Shown: positions 1 through 7,785, counted from the stretch's first letter. The stretch is 7,891 bases of DNA from 13-2-20CM-68-14 sp046723355 (GCA_046723355.1 JBKOUJ010000089.1:1-7891), one strand, 5' to 3'. The notes: generated from the sequence alone by a model not told the origin. Translations and numbers: made by a program.

Positions 1-112
1 AGCAGGGAAAACTCGGCCGCAAGGCCGGACAGGGGTTCTTCATCTACTAAAGGCATCGGGCTCTCCTGCCGAATCAAGGAGAGCCGCAGACACGAGGTAA
101 GGGGTAAACGCC
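1..112 (+). promoter_or_regulatory. Structured 5' leader of the HD-GYP gene (two hairpins)
   Basis: No coding signal is seen here. The stretch can fold into two stems. The first is CGGCC (14-18), a GNRA-type GCAA loop, then GGCCG (23-27), possibly extended by AACUC/GGGUU pairing across a small bulge. The second is a perfect 9-bp stem, GGCTCTCCT (59-67) with AGGAGAGCC (77-85), around a 9-base loop. No T-run follows the second stem, so it is a poor intrinsic terminator. AAGGGG at 99-104 lies 8 bases before the TTG start and is the only convincing Shine-Dalgarno-like site in the window. The leader could be a regulatory RNA, but I cannot match it to a known riboswitch core. It could also include the tail of an upstream transcript outside the window. 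Confidence 0.45.
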
Positions 113-1186
113 TTGCGTCTTTTGCTTGTCGATGACGATCCCGGACTGAGAGCGCTCCTCCGAGCAACGCTCGACGCTGTCGACATCGAGTTCGAGGAGG
201 CCGCGGACGTGCCGAGCGCGCTGACGGCGATCCGTGAAAGGCACCCGGACGCGATTGTCCTCGACGTCAACCTGCCCGGGATGGATGGGCTCGCCTTCTG
301 CCGGCAGCTCAAGCACGATCCCGCGACGAAGCCGATCCCGATCGTCGTCCTGAGCGGCTCGGACGGCGGCACCGCCGACGCCGCCCTCGATGCCGGCGCA
401 GAGGCCTTCCTCCGGAAGCCGTTCAGCCCGCTCGAACTGTTGGCGATCGTCGAGCGGCTCGCCGGTGGCCTGTACGGAATCCCCTTCCGCGCGACGAAGA
501 AGCGCGAGCCCGAGGAGCAGCTGCTCCTCTACGCGCGCGATCTCAGGCACCTGCTGGAGATCGAGCGCGGCCAGCGCCACCTGCTGGAGAGCGCGTACCA
601 CGAGACCGTCGCGGCCCTCGCGACCGCGCTCGAGACCAAGGACACCGGCACTGGGGCTCATTCGCAGCGGGTGATGCGCTACGCCGTCGAGCTGACCAAG
701 GCGATCGACCCGGAGCTGACCGACGACCAGAGCACCGAGTACGGGTTCCTGCTCCACGACGTCGGCAAGATCGGGATCCCCGACGACATCCTCCTCAAGG
801 CCGGCCCACTCACCCTCGCCGAGCGGCGCCGGATGGAAACGCACACCGTGCTGGGCGAGCAGATGCTCGGCGGAGTCGCCTTCTTCCAGGGTGAGGGGCT
901 GCGCGTTGTCCGCTCGCACCACGAGCGCTGGGACGGCCACGGATACCCCGACCGGCTCGCCGGCCCCGACATCCCCCTCGGCGCCCGGATCTTCGCGGTG
1001 GCCGACGCCCTCGACGCGATGACCAGCAATCGGCCGTACCGCAACGCGGTCAGCTGGGCGGCGGCCGGCCGGGAGATCCTGGCCCAGTCGAAGCGCCAGT
1101 TCGACCCGGCGGTCGTCAAGTCGTTCGTTGCCTGCGAGCGCTCGCTGCGCGCGATCCGGCGGGAGTTCTCCCAGCTGGCTGCCTAG
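113..1186 (+). CDS. REC-HD-GYP response regulator, predicted cyclic di-GMP phosphodiesterase
   Basis: The 357-aa cytosolic protein has two domains. Residues 1-118 are a receiver (REC) domain with the acidic pocket D7-D9, phospho-acceptor D51 (LDVNLPGMDG), S81 and K102 (RKPF). After a charged helical linker (about 128-168) comes an HD-GYP domain (about 165-345) with H183, the HD pair H215-D216 in LLHDVGKIGIPD, H244, H269-H270 and the HHERWDGHGYP motif (269-279), and D298. All expected metal ligands appear present, so it is probably active. HD-GYP enzymes hydrolyse cyclic di-GMP to pGpG or GMP, and phosphorylation of REC is expected to control this. The TTG start is chosen because the REC beta-1 strand (MRLLLVDDDPG) begins at once and AAGGGG lies 8 bases upstream. 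No partner histidine kinase is in the window. The family is near certain; the output and the input signal are unknown. Confidence 0.95.
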   Translation: MRLLLVDDDPGLRALLRATLDAVDIEFEEAADVPSALTAIRERHPDAIVLDVNLPGMDGLAFCRQLKHDPATKPIPIVVLSGSDGGTADAALDAGAEAFLRKPFSPLELLAIVERLAGGLYGIPFRATKKREPEEQLLLYARDLRHLLEIERGQRHLLESAYHETVAALATALETKDTGTGAHSQRVMRYAVELTKAIDPELTDDQSTEYGFLLHDVGKIGIPDDILLKAGPLTLAERRRMETHTVLGEQMLGGVAFFQGEGLRVVRSHHERWDGHGYPDRLAGPDIPLGARIFAVADALDAMTSNRPYRNAVSWAAAGREILAQSKRQFDPAVVKSFVACERSLRAIRREFSQLAA

Positions 1187-1228
1187 ATCGTAGGGCCGCT
1201 GCGGCGTCGCTTGCCATGTCGCTTGAGA

Positions 1229-1260
1229 GGCCGTGCCGACCTGCGCGGCACGGCCGTTTG
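1229..1260 (+). terminator. Hairpin terminator after the HD-GYP gene
   Basis: A perfect 10-bp stem pairs GGCCGTGCCG (1229-1238) with CGGCACGGCC (1246-1255) around a 7-base loop, followed by GTTTG. It lies 42 bases after the stop of the HD-GYP gene and before the stop of the convergent lipoprotein gene. The T-tract is short, as is common in GC-rich genomes. It may act in both directions, although the tail on the minus strand (TCTCAAG) is weaker. Confidence 0.7.
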
Positions 1261-1293
1261 ACCCGGTTCGTGCGAGGCCGCGGCTTGACCGAC

Positions 1294-1719
1294 CTAAACG
1301 GCGGGGCCGACCGGCGGGGGTCGGCTGCTCGTTTGATGCCAGAGCACGATCTTGCCCTTGTGGACGCGGAAGATCGCCGTCGCCCGCTGCCCCGGGCCGT
1401 CGCACTTCTTGTTCGGGCGCTGGCCGAGGACGAAGGTGGCGCGCGTCGTGTCGCCCCTCGTCTTGATCGAGACCAGCCGGCCTGAGCAGGGCAGGGCGGC
1501 GTTCCAAGCGAGCGCCTCCGCGTGCGTGTCCAGGCGGATGGCCGTCCCGGCCTGAACGACCTCCGCGCCGGGCGCGAAGAGCTTCGCGGCCGCCTCGTTG
1601 TCGCCCGAGTTGAGCTCCTGACTCCAAGCGCGAACGACGCTCTCCGGCGACGGCGGGGTCGAGCCGCAGCCCGCCACGAGAGCCGGGAAGAGGACGGCGA
1701 GCGCGAGCCAGAGCCGCAA
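1294..1719 (-). CDS. Small secreted lipoprotein with NTF2-like (SnoaL-type) appearance
   Basis: This is a 141-aa protein. From the chosen TTG start the N-terminus reads MRLWLALAVLFPALVAGC, a short lipoprotein signal peptide with lipobox VAG-C (acylated Cys18). It should therefore be anchored to the outer face of the membrane. The mature part begins SPESVVRAWSQELNSGDNEA and continues into LFAPGAEVV. That helix pattern (a residue stretch placing catalytic or ligand pockets after 'AxxLFAPGAEV') is typical of NTF2-like/SnoaL-fold proteins. Two further cysteines (78 and 106) could form a disulfide. No ATG or GTG lies near the signal peptide in this frame; upstream codons run into the divergent acyl-CoA dehydrogenase, so TTG at 1719 is preferred. 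It is divergent from that gene and convergent with the HD-GYP gene. The lipoprotein call is strong, the fold moderate, and the function unknown. Confidence 0.75.
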   Translation of the reverse strand: MRLWLALAVLFPALVAGCGSTPPSPESVVRAWSQELNSGDNEAAAKLFAPGAEVVQAGTAIRLDTHAEALAWNAALPCSGRLVSIKTRGDTTRATFVLGQRPNKKCDGPGQRATAIFRVHKGKIVLWHQTSSRPPPVGPAV

Positions 1720-1730
1720 GACCCCGCGAC

Positions 1731-1736
1731 TAATAT
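1731..1736 (+). promoter_or_regulatory. -10 box TAATAT before the acyl-CoA dehydrogenase
   Basis: TAATAT lies 10 bases before the ATG at 1747, and there is no Shine-Dalgarno sequence. Transcription would start about 7 bases downstream, giving a leader of only 0-4 bases. The complementary strand (GATATT or TATTAG) is a weaker -10 candidate for the divergent lipoprotein gene, whose TTG start is only 27 bp from the ATG. No clear -35 element is seen. Confidence 0.5.
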
Positions 1737-1746
1737 CACGCCGCGT

Positions 1747-2910
1747 ATGGATTTCGACCTCACTCCGGAGCAGCGCGAGATCCAGGCGCTCGCGCGCGAG
1801 TTCGGCGCGGAGAAGATCGAGCCGAACGCGGCTGAGTGGGACCGCGAGCACCGTTTCCCCCGCGAGCTCTTCGGCGAGCTCGCCGAGCTCGGCCTGATGG
1901 GCGCCTGCGTCCCCGAGGAGTACGGCGGCGCCGGCGCGGACTTCCTCTCGTACATCCTCGTCCTCGAGGAGCTCTCGCGAGCCGACGCCGGTGTGGGCGT
2001 CACTGTCGCGGTCCACACGAGCGCGGTGACGCTGCCGATCCTCACCTTCGGCACGGACGAGCAGCGCTCGCGATTCGTCCCGCCGCTCGCGCGCGGCGAG
2101 CACCTCGGCTCGTTCGCGCTCACCGAGGCCGAGGCCGGTTCGGACGCCGGCTCGCTACGCACCCGCGCGGAGCCGGAAGGCGACGGCTGGCGAATCACCG
2201 GCGCCAAGCAGTGGATCACGAACGCCAGTTACGCCGGGACGGTGCTGCTCTTCGCGCGCACCGACCCGGAAGCGCCGGGCGCCCGCGGAGTCAGCGCGTT
2301 CATCCTCGACGGCGATCACATCCGCGTCACCCGTGACGAGGAGAAGCTGGGGCTCAACTCCTCGATCACGAACGACCTCGTCGTCGAGGGCGCCGTCGTC
2401 GAGCGCGACCGTCTCTTGCACGAGGAGGGCAAGGGCTTTCGCGTCGCGATGGCGACGCTCGACGGCGGCCGGATCGGCATCGCCGCGCAGGCGCTAGGTA
2501 TCGCGCAGGCCGCGTACGACGCCGCGCGCGCCTACGCGCTCGAGCGGCGCCAGTTCGGCAAGCGGATCGCCGACTTCCAGGCGATCCAGTGGAAGCTGGC
2601 GGACATGGCGACCGAGATCGACGCGGCGCGCCTACTCGTCTACCGCGCCGCGGAGCTGAAGCAGCGCGGCGAGCCGCACACCGAAGCAGGGGCGAAGGCG
2701 AAGCTGTTCGCCTCGGAGATGGCGCGCCGGCAGACCGCGGAGGCGATCCAGATCTTCGGCGGCTACGGGTACACGAAGGAGTTCTCGGTCGAGCGCTACT
2801 ACCGCGACGCCAAGATCACGGAGATCTACGAGGGCACAAGCGAGATCCAGCGGCTCGTGATCGCGCGTTCGATCCTCGGGCTGCGCGAGCAGACGCTAGC
2901 GTCGGGCTGA
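1747..2910 (+). CDS. Acyl-CoA dehydrogenase, probably short-chain (butyryl/isobutyryl-CoA type)
   Basis: The 387-aa length is standard for the family. This FAD enzyme introduces the alpha-beta double bond of acyl-CoA and passes electrons to electron-transfer flavoprotein. Visible landmarks are the N-terminal helical domain (1-115), signature FALTEAEAGSDAGS (123-136), KQWITNA (154-160), RRQFGKRI (268-274), the second signature GGYGYTKEFSVERYYRDAK (338-356), and IYEGTSEIQR (360-369). Glu362 sits where the catalytic base is found in the short- and medium-chain enzymes. The ATG is chosen because MDFDLTPEQREIQ is the canonical N-terminus; an in-frame upstream extension would overlap the divergent lipoprotein. 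The nearby acyl-CoA mutase, which I predict works on C4 esters, favours butyryl- or isobutyryl-CoA as substrate, but chain length cannot be read from the sequence alone. The gene is convergent with the GNAT gene, with a 17-bp gap. Confidence 0.95.
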   Translation: MDFDLTPEQREIQALAREFGAEKIEPNAAEWDREHRFPRELFGELAELGLMGACVPEEYGGAGADFLSYILVLEELSRADAGVGVTVAVHTSAVTLPILTFGTDEQRSRFVPPLARGEHLGSFALTEAEAGSDAGSLRTRAEPEGDGWRITGAKQWITNASYAGTVLLFARTDPEAPGARGVSAFILDGDHIRVTRDEEKLGLNSSITNDLVVEGAVVERDRLLHEEGKGFRVAMATLDGGRIGIAAQALGIAQAAYDAARAYALERRQFGKRIADFQAIQWKLADMATEIDAARLLVYRAAELKQRGEPHTEAGAKAKLFASEMARRQTAEAIQIFGGYGYTKEFSVERYYRDAKITEIYEGTSEIQRLVIARSILGLREQTLASG

Positions 2911-2927
2911 GCCCCAGAGGCCCGGCG

Positions 2928-3365
2928 CTACGTCGAAGGCTTCCACTCGTACCTGACGTCCGGCTCCCGTTCCTCGTTGCCCTCGCCCGCTGTTAACTCG
3001 ACCGCGACGCATCCGCGCTTCTCGTAGAACCGGCGCGCGCGCTCGTTCTTCTGGAACGCCCAGAAGCTGAAGCCGCCGGGGCGCGCCCGCTGCGCCTGCT
3101 CGAAGAGCCGGCTGCCGACGCCGCGGTCATGGGCCTCGGGAGCGACATAGAGGAACGTCCCGACGTCTCCCTCCAGCGCGACGAAGCCGAGGATCTGCCC
3201 CTCGGCTTCTGCCACCCACACGTCCTGCGTCGTCACCACCTTGGCGAAGTGCGCGCGGTCCTCCTCGGGCGTGTGCAGCGTCGGGAGGAAGGTGAGCGTG
3301 CCGTACGAGCGCCGGAAGAGAGCGGCCAGCGTGTCGGCGTCCTCGGGCTCGGCTCGTCGGATCAC
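2928..3365 (-). CDS. GNAT-family N-acetyltransferase
   Basis: This 145-aa single-domain protein should transfer an acetyl group from acetyl-CoA to an amine; the acceptor is unknown. The start MIRRAEPEDADTLAALFRRSYG is the usual GNAT beta1-alpha1 opening. LYVAPEAHDRGVGSRLFEQA (72-91) is motif A, with the pyrophosphate-binding RGVGS loop at 81-85. NERARRFYEKRGCV (107-120) is motif B. The C-terminus (RYEWKPS) forms the last strand. Translation starts at GTG (complement of 3363-3365), 6 bases after the minus-strand -10 box TAGATT, so the mRNA is probably leaderless. It faces the adenosyltransferase gene across only 17 bp, and the two probably share a bidirectional promoter. Nothing else ties it to B12 metabolism. 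Confidence 0.92.
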   Translation of the reverse strand: MIRRAEPEDADTLAALFRRSYGTLTFLPTLHTPEEDRAHFAKVVTTQDVWVAEAEGQILGFVALEGDVGTFLYVAPEAHDRGVGSRLFEQAQRARPGGFSFWAFQKNERARRFYEKRGCVAVELTAGEGNEEREPDVRYEWKPST

Positions 3366-3370
3366 GGCCG

Positions 3371-3377
3371 TAATCTA
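3371..3377. promoter_or_regulatory. Overlapping bidirectional -10 boxes (TAATCTA)
   Basis: On the plus strand TAATCT (3371-3376) is followed by 6 bases (AGGCTT) and the GTG of the adenosyltransferase. On the minus strand TAGATT (3377 down to 3372) is followed by 6 bases (ACGGCC) and the GTG of the acetyltransferase. Both fit the TANNNT -10 pattern, and the whole intergenic gap is 17 bp. Transcription from either box should begin at or within a base of the start codon. No -35 element or ribosome binding site is visible. That this is a bidirectional promoter with overlapping -10 boxes is an inference from the symmetry. Confidence 0.6.
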
Positions 3378-3382
3378 GGCTT

Positions 3383-3958
3383 GTGCCTCGCAAGCCGGAC
3401 GAGCCCGTTCGCCTGACGCGCATATATACCCGCGGCGGCGACCGCGGCGAGACGAGCCTCGGCGACGGCTCCCGCGTCTCGAAGCTCGATCCGCTGGTAC
3501 GCGCCTACGGCGCCGTCGACGAGCTCAACTCCGTCGTGGGCTGGGCCAGGGTCGAGACAAGCGACCCGCAACTGGAGCGGGTCCAGAACGAGCTCTTCGA
3601 TCTCGGCGCCGACCTTTCCGTGCCCTACGAGGAGGGCGACGAGAAGCTCCGGGTGACGCAGGCTCAAATCGAGGCGCTCGAGCGCGACTGCGACGCCGCG
3701 AACGAGACGCTCGAGCCGCTGAAGAGCTTCGTGCTTCCCGCCGGTAGCGAGGCGGCTGCACGGCTGCACCTGGCGCGGGCGGTCTGCCGCCGAGCCGAGC
3801 GCATCGCGCTCGAGGCCTCGGAAGAACGCCCCGTGAACCCGCTCGCGCTCGTGTACCTGAACCGCCTCTCCGACCTGCTCTTCATCCTCGCCCGCGTGGC
3901 GAACGCCGGCGGTGGCGAGCCGCTCTGGACGCCCGGCGCCTCGCGCGGCGGGCTCTAG
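3383..3958 (+). CDS. Cob(I)alamin adenosyltransferase, PduO type
   Basis: This 191-aa cytosolic enzyme transfers the adenosyl group of ATP to cob(I)alamin, making adenosylcobalamin, the cofactor of the mutase encoded next. Family landmarks are the N-terminal ATP-binding loop IYTRGGDRGETSLGDG (14-29), YGAVDELNSVVGWA (42-55), FVLPAGSEAAARLHLARAVCRRAER (116-140), and the C-terminal helix YLNRLSDLLFILARVAN (158-174). The length is typical of the stand-alone bacterial form, with no fused extra domain. GTG at 3383 is chosen because it sits 6 bases after a TAATCT box and gives the normal N-terminus; there is no Shine-Dalgarno site. Its stop codon is 9 bases before the mutase start. PduO-type enzymes often also deliver the cofactor to the mutase, so pairing with that gene makes functional sense. 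Confidence 0.96.
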   Translation: MPRKPDEPVRLTRIYTRGGDRGETSLGDGSRVSKLDPLVRAYGAVDELNSVVGWARVETSDPQLERVQNELFDLGADLSVPYEEGDEKLRVTQAQIEALERDCDAANETLEPLKSFVLPAGSEAAARLHLARAVCRRAERIALEASEERPVNPLALVYLNRLSDLLFILARVANAGGGEPLWTPGASRGGL

Positions 3959-3961
3959 ACT
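3956..3961 (+). promoter_or_regulatory. -10 box TAGACT before the acyl-CoA mutase
   Basis: TAGACT lies 6 bases before the GTG at 3968. The TAG stop codon of the adenosyltransferase is the first half of this box. The spacing is identical to the two boxes at 3371-3377. It would give the mutase its own leaderless transcript in addition to any read-through from the upstream gene. No -35 element is evident. Confidence 0.5.
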
Positions 3962-3967
3962 GTTTTC

Positions 3968-5635
<1,668 letters not shown>

Positions 5636-5656
5636 CTCGACCGCCGTTTCCTCGTC

Positions 5657-5662
5657 TACCCT
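5657..5662 (+). promoter_or_regulatory. Possible -10 box TACCCT before the first membrane protein
   Basis: TACCCT fits TANNNT and lies 4 bases before ATG 5667 and 10 bases before an in-frame GTG at 5673. The 31-base gap after the mutase stop has no Shine-Dalgarno sequence. This box is the weakest of the set because three of its six bases are C and the spacing to the ATG is tight. Confidence 0.35.
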
Positions 5663-5666
5663 CCTG

Positions 5667-6239
5667 ATGGCCGTGAACGTCGTCCAGAGCGCCCTGTCTT
5701 CCCGCCGTCTCAACCGTTGGCTATTCGTGCTGGGAGCACTCGTCCTCGCCGCGGGCATCTTCGCGCTCCTGAATGCATTGATCGGCAACAGCAGCGGGAC
5801 GAAGGAGAACGCGAATCCGACCGGTCCGGCGATCCAGCAACCGGCGGCGCAGCAGAACATCCGCCTCCCGGCAGCGGCCTGGAAGGTCGCGAACGAATTC
5901 GTCCACACGGCGGTGGCGCGCAAGAACCTCGCCCGCTCCTACGAGCTGGCCGACGCCAACGTCCGTGCCGGTTTCACGCTCAACGAGTGGAAGACCGGAA
6001 ACCTCCCCAGCATCCCGTACTACGAGACCGGCAAGGTCATCCGTTACAACTGGAAGAACACGAACTTCGCGCACCCACGCGAGATTGCGCAGAACCTGAT
6101 CCTGGAGCCGCGCGCAGGCTCGACGATGAGGCCGGGGCCGTACGTGATCTGGCTCAAGAAGGTCGGACAGGGCGCCAAGGCGCACTGGCTGGTCGACTAC
6201 TTCGGCGCCGTCCAGGGCCCACCGGTCCCACACCCCTAG
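5667..6239 (+). CDS. Membrane-anchored protein of unknown function (paralogue of the next gene)
   Basis: The family is not recognised. The 190-aa protein has a basic N-terminus (SSRRLNRW), one transmembrane helix at about 18-40, a Q/P/A-rich linker (44-66), and an extracytoplasmic domain (about 70-182). It shares with the next protein VxxFVxxAVARxNxxRxxxL (74-94), RAGFTLNEW (100-108) and a C-terminal HWLVDYF (173-179). A helical start followed by strands ending in HWLVD suggests a small NTF2-like or Mce-accessory-like alpha+beta domain, but this is a guess. ATG at 5667 is chosen because it opens just before the basic segment; an earlier in-frame ATG at 5598 would overlap the mutase gene by 38 bases. 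It starts 31 bases after the mutase and could be co-transcribed with it. Confidence 0.8.
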   Translation: MAVNVVQSALSSRRLNRWLFVLGALVLAAGIFALLNALIGNSSGTKENANPTGPAIQQPAAQQNIRLPAAAWKVANEFVHTAVARKNLARSYELADANVRAGFTLNEWKTGNLPSIPYYETGKVIRYNWKNTNFAHPREIAQNLILEPRAGSTMRPGPYVIWLKKVGQGAKAHWLVDYFGAVQGPPVPHP

Positions 6240-6245
6240 ACCACG

Positions 6246-6273
6246 TTGAAATGGCCTTGGCAGGCACTATCCT
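6246..6273 (+). promoter_or_regulatory. Sigma-70-like promoter before the second membrane protein
   Basis: TTGAAA (6246-6251, one mismatch to TTGACA) is separated by 16 bases from TATCCT (6268-6273). The GTG start at 6283 is 9 bases further on, so the leader would be 1-3 bases at most. This is the best complete -35/-10 pair in the window. An interrupted dyad at 6255-6283 overlaps its -10 box and presumed start point. Confidence 0.6.
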
Positions 6274-6283
6274 GAGGCCAAGG
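6255..6283 (+). repeat. Interrupted inverted repeat over the promoter at 6246-6273
   Basis: CCTTGGCAGG (6255-6264), loop CACTAT, then CCTG (6271-6274), a 3-base bulge AGG, and CCAAGG (6278-6283). All ten bases of the left arm are matched on the right. It covers the -10 box and the presumed transcription start. It could be an operator or a hairpin ending the upstream transcript, although there is no T-run. Confidence 0.4.
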
Positions 6284-7035
6284 TGAAGCGAATTCTCGCG
6301 TCGTACCGCTGGCGTCGGCGCCTGATGTGGCTGGCGATCGCGGCGGCCGTGCTCGGCGGCGCGCTCGCGGTGGGCTTCATCTGGCCCAACACCGCCCCGC
6401 ACGAACAGGCCGAGGCGACGGGCGGCCCGGTGAAGGTGGACGCAACCCCGAAGGCGGTGCGTCTGAAGCTCCACGACCGGGCGGCGGCGCTGGCGGTCGT
6501 GACGCAGTTCGTCGACTCGGCGGTGGCCCGTCACAACGTCGACCGCGCCTGGTGGCTGGTTACACCGGAGCTGCGCGCCGGTTACACGCGCAAACAGTGG
6601 GACACCCAGCCGCTCCCCGACATCGCGCCGTTCCCGGTCGCGCAGGCGAGGTGGAAGCTCCAGTTCTCCGACTCGAAGGGGATCGGCTTCACGATCGCGC
6701 TCTTCCCGCCAAAGAGGACCCACCAGCAGCCGATCGTCTTCATGGCCGGCCTCCACCAGGTGGGCGCGGCGAAGCACCGCCACTGGCTGGTCGACAACTG
6801 GCAGCCGGCGCCCATCAATGCCTCGTCGGTCGGCGGAGGTGGAGGAGTGACCGGCGAGTTCGCGCCGAACCTGAGCGCGAGCGCGAGTCCTACGCCCACG
6901 GCCAAGGCGAAGGAGAGCCCGATCTGGCTGCTCCTGCCGGTCGGGCTGCTGAGCCTGACGCTGGTGATCCCGATCACCATCGCCGGGCTGAACTGGCACC
7001 GCGACCGCCGGGCCAGGGCCGCCTTCGGCGAGTAG
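6283..7035 (+). CDS. Two-helix membrane protein with extracytoplasmic domain, unknown function
   Basis: The family is not recognised. The 250-aa protein has a strongly basic N-terminus (MKRILASYRWRRR), transmembrane helix 1 (about 14-34), an extracytoplasmic domain (about 62-176), a Gly/Ser/Ala/Pro/Thr-rich linker (183-210), transmembrane helix 2 (about 213-236) and a basic cytoplasmic tail (HRDRRARAAF). Predicted topology is both ends inside, loop outside. The loop domain resembles the preceding protein: QFVDSAVARHNVDRAWWL (75-92), RAGYTRKQW (98-106) and HWLVDNW (167-173). The second helix and tail are absent from the neighbour. The GTG start follows from the spacing to TATCCT and leaves the basic N-terminus in place. 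It has its own promoter, and its 3' end converges with the hydrolase gene across 8 bp. A cell-envelope or secretion role is possible but unproved. Confidence 0.82.
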   Translation: MKRILASYRWRRRLMWLAIAAAVLGGALAVGFIWPNTAPHEQAEATGGPVKVDATPKAVRLKLHDRAAALAVVTQFVDSAVARHNVDRAWWLVTPELRAGYTRKQWDTQPLPDIAPFPVAQARWKLQFSDSKGIGFTIALFPPKRTHQQPIVFMAGLHQVGAAKHRHWLVDNWQPAPINASSVGGGGGVTGEFAPNLSASASPTPTAKAKESPIWLLLPVGLLSLTLVIPITIAGLNWHRDRRARAAFGE

Positions 7036-7043
7036 CGCTAGAC

Positions 7044-7769
7044 CTAGACCTCCACTTCCATCCCGTCGTGCACCTGCTGGAGCGACGAGTCGAGCGGGCG
7101 CTCGTGCGGGCGGTGGGTCAAGAGCAGCCTCTTCGCGCCTGACTCCTCGAACGCCTCGACGGCCTCGTCGGACGCGAGGTGGCCGCGCGTACCGCCCTCG
7201 GGATTCGGCGCGAGCAACGTCGCCTCGCAGAGGAAGAGGTCGGCGTCGGCAGCGAGCTTCGGCAGCGCGTCGCTCGGTCCCGAGTCGCCGGAGTAGGCGA
7301 GCACGGTCCCGTTCGCTGCGGCCCGGAAGCCGAAGGCGAGCAGCTCGTAGTGGAGGACGCGCTCAGGCGTCACCTCGAAGCCGGCCACCTCGAAGGGCTC
7401 GGCGTCAACGTACTCGTGGAGCTCGAAGGCGTTCGAGAACATTCCGGGCTGCCCGATGCGATCACCGATGCTGTCGAGCGTTTCGATCCCCCCGGGCGGG
7501 ACCCAGAGCTCGGCCTTCTTCGCCTCGACCCCGGGCCCGAACATCCGCCCCCAGACCCACGGGACTACATCGCCCCAGTGGTCGAGGTGCCAATGCGTGA
7601 GAGCGATTGCATCGACCTCGGGCCACGGCTCACGCTCGCGCAGCCGGGCGAGAACGCCCGGGCCGCAGTCGAGCAAGAGGCGCTTTCCGTCGCTCTCGAG
7701 CAGGTACCCCGACTGCGCCCCACCGGGGTTTGGCCACGCCGGGGAACATCCCGCCACCGTCAGTTTCAT
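7044..7769 (-). CDS. Metallo-beta-lactamase-fold hydrolase, RNase Z / phosphodiesterase-like
   Basis: This 241-aa cytosolic protein is predicted to be a binuclear zinc hydrolase. Ligands in order are THWHLDH (58-64: H59, H61, D63, H64), H140, D162 in AYSGDSGPSD, and H219 in LLLTHRPHER. GHLAS (196-200, H197) resembles the GH(L/T) motif seen between the last ligands in tRNase Z relatives. The N-terminus MKLTVAGCSPAWPNPGGAQSGYLL matches the opening strand of the RNase Z/YhfI-like group rather than class B lactamases. It lacks the long exosite arm of true tRNase Z, so another phosphodiester or ester substrate is likely. ATG at 7769 is chosen over an in-frame ATG at 7850, which would add 27 unrelated residues and overlap the divergent B12-subunit gene. 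Nothing directly links it to the mutase except position. Confidence 0.93.
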   Translation of the reverse strand: MKLTVAGCSPAWPNPGGAQSGYLLESDGKRLLLDCGPGVLARLREREPWPEVDAIALTHWHLDHWGDVVPWVWGRMFGPGVEAKKAELWVPPGGIETLDSIGDRIGQPGMFSNAFELHEYVDAEPFEVAGFEVTPERVLHYELLAFGFRAAANGTVLAYSGDSGPSDALPKLAADADLFLCEATLLAPNPEGGTRGHLASDEAVEAFEESGAKRLLLTHRPHERPLDSSLQQVHDGMEVEV

Positions 7770-7785
7770 GCCTGCATCACAGCCA

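Noticed and set aside
59..85. Intrinsic terminator from the perfect 9-bp stem
   Set aside because: No T-tract follows (GCAGACACG comes next). It is listed only as a leader hairpin.
1..112. Confident call of a class I cyclic di-GMP riboswitch
   Set aside because: Only a GNRA-capped hairpin is shared. The conserved core segments around the ligand site are not visible by eye, so the call was not made.
74..1627. 517-codon open frame on the minus strand across the HD-GYP gene
   Set aside because: It is antisense to a gene with all REC and HD-GYP motifs. The translation is Arg/Gly/Leu-rich without domains, a typical shadow frame in high-GC DNA.
1522..1746. Upstream in-frame extension of the acyl-CoA dehydrogenase
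   Set aside because: The 75 extra residues are antisense to the lipoprotein gene and precede the canonical N-terminus MDFDLTPEQ. A -10 box sits just before ATG 1747.
7036..7051. Tandem CTAGACCTAGACC repeat between the convergent genes
   Set aside because: Two 6-bp units, part of which is the hydrolase stop codon. It is too short to call a repeat element and gives no hairpin.
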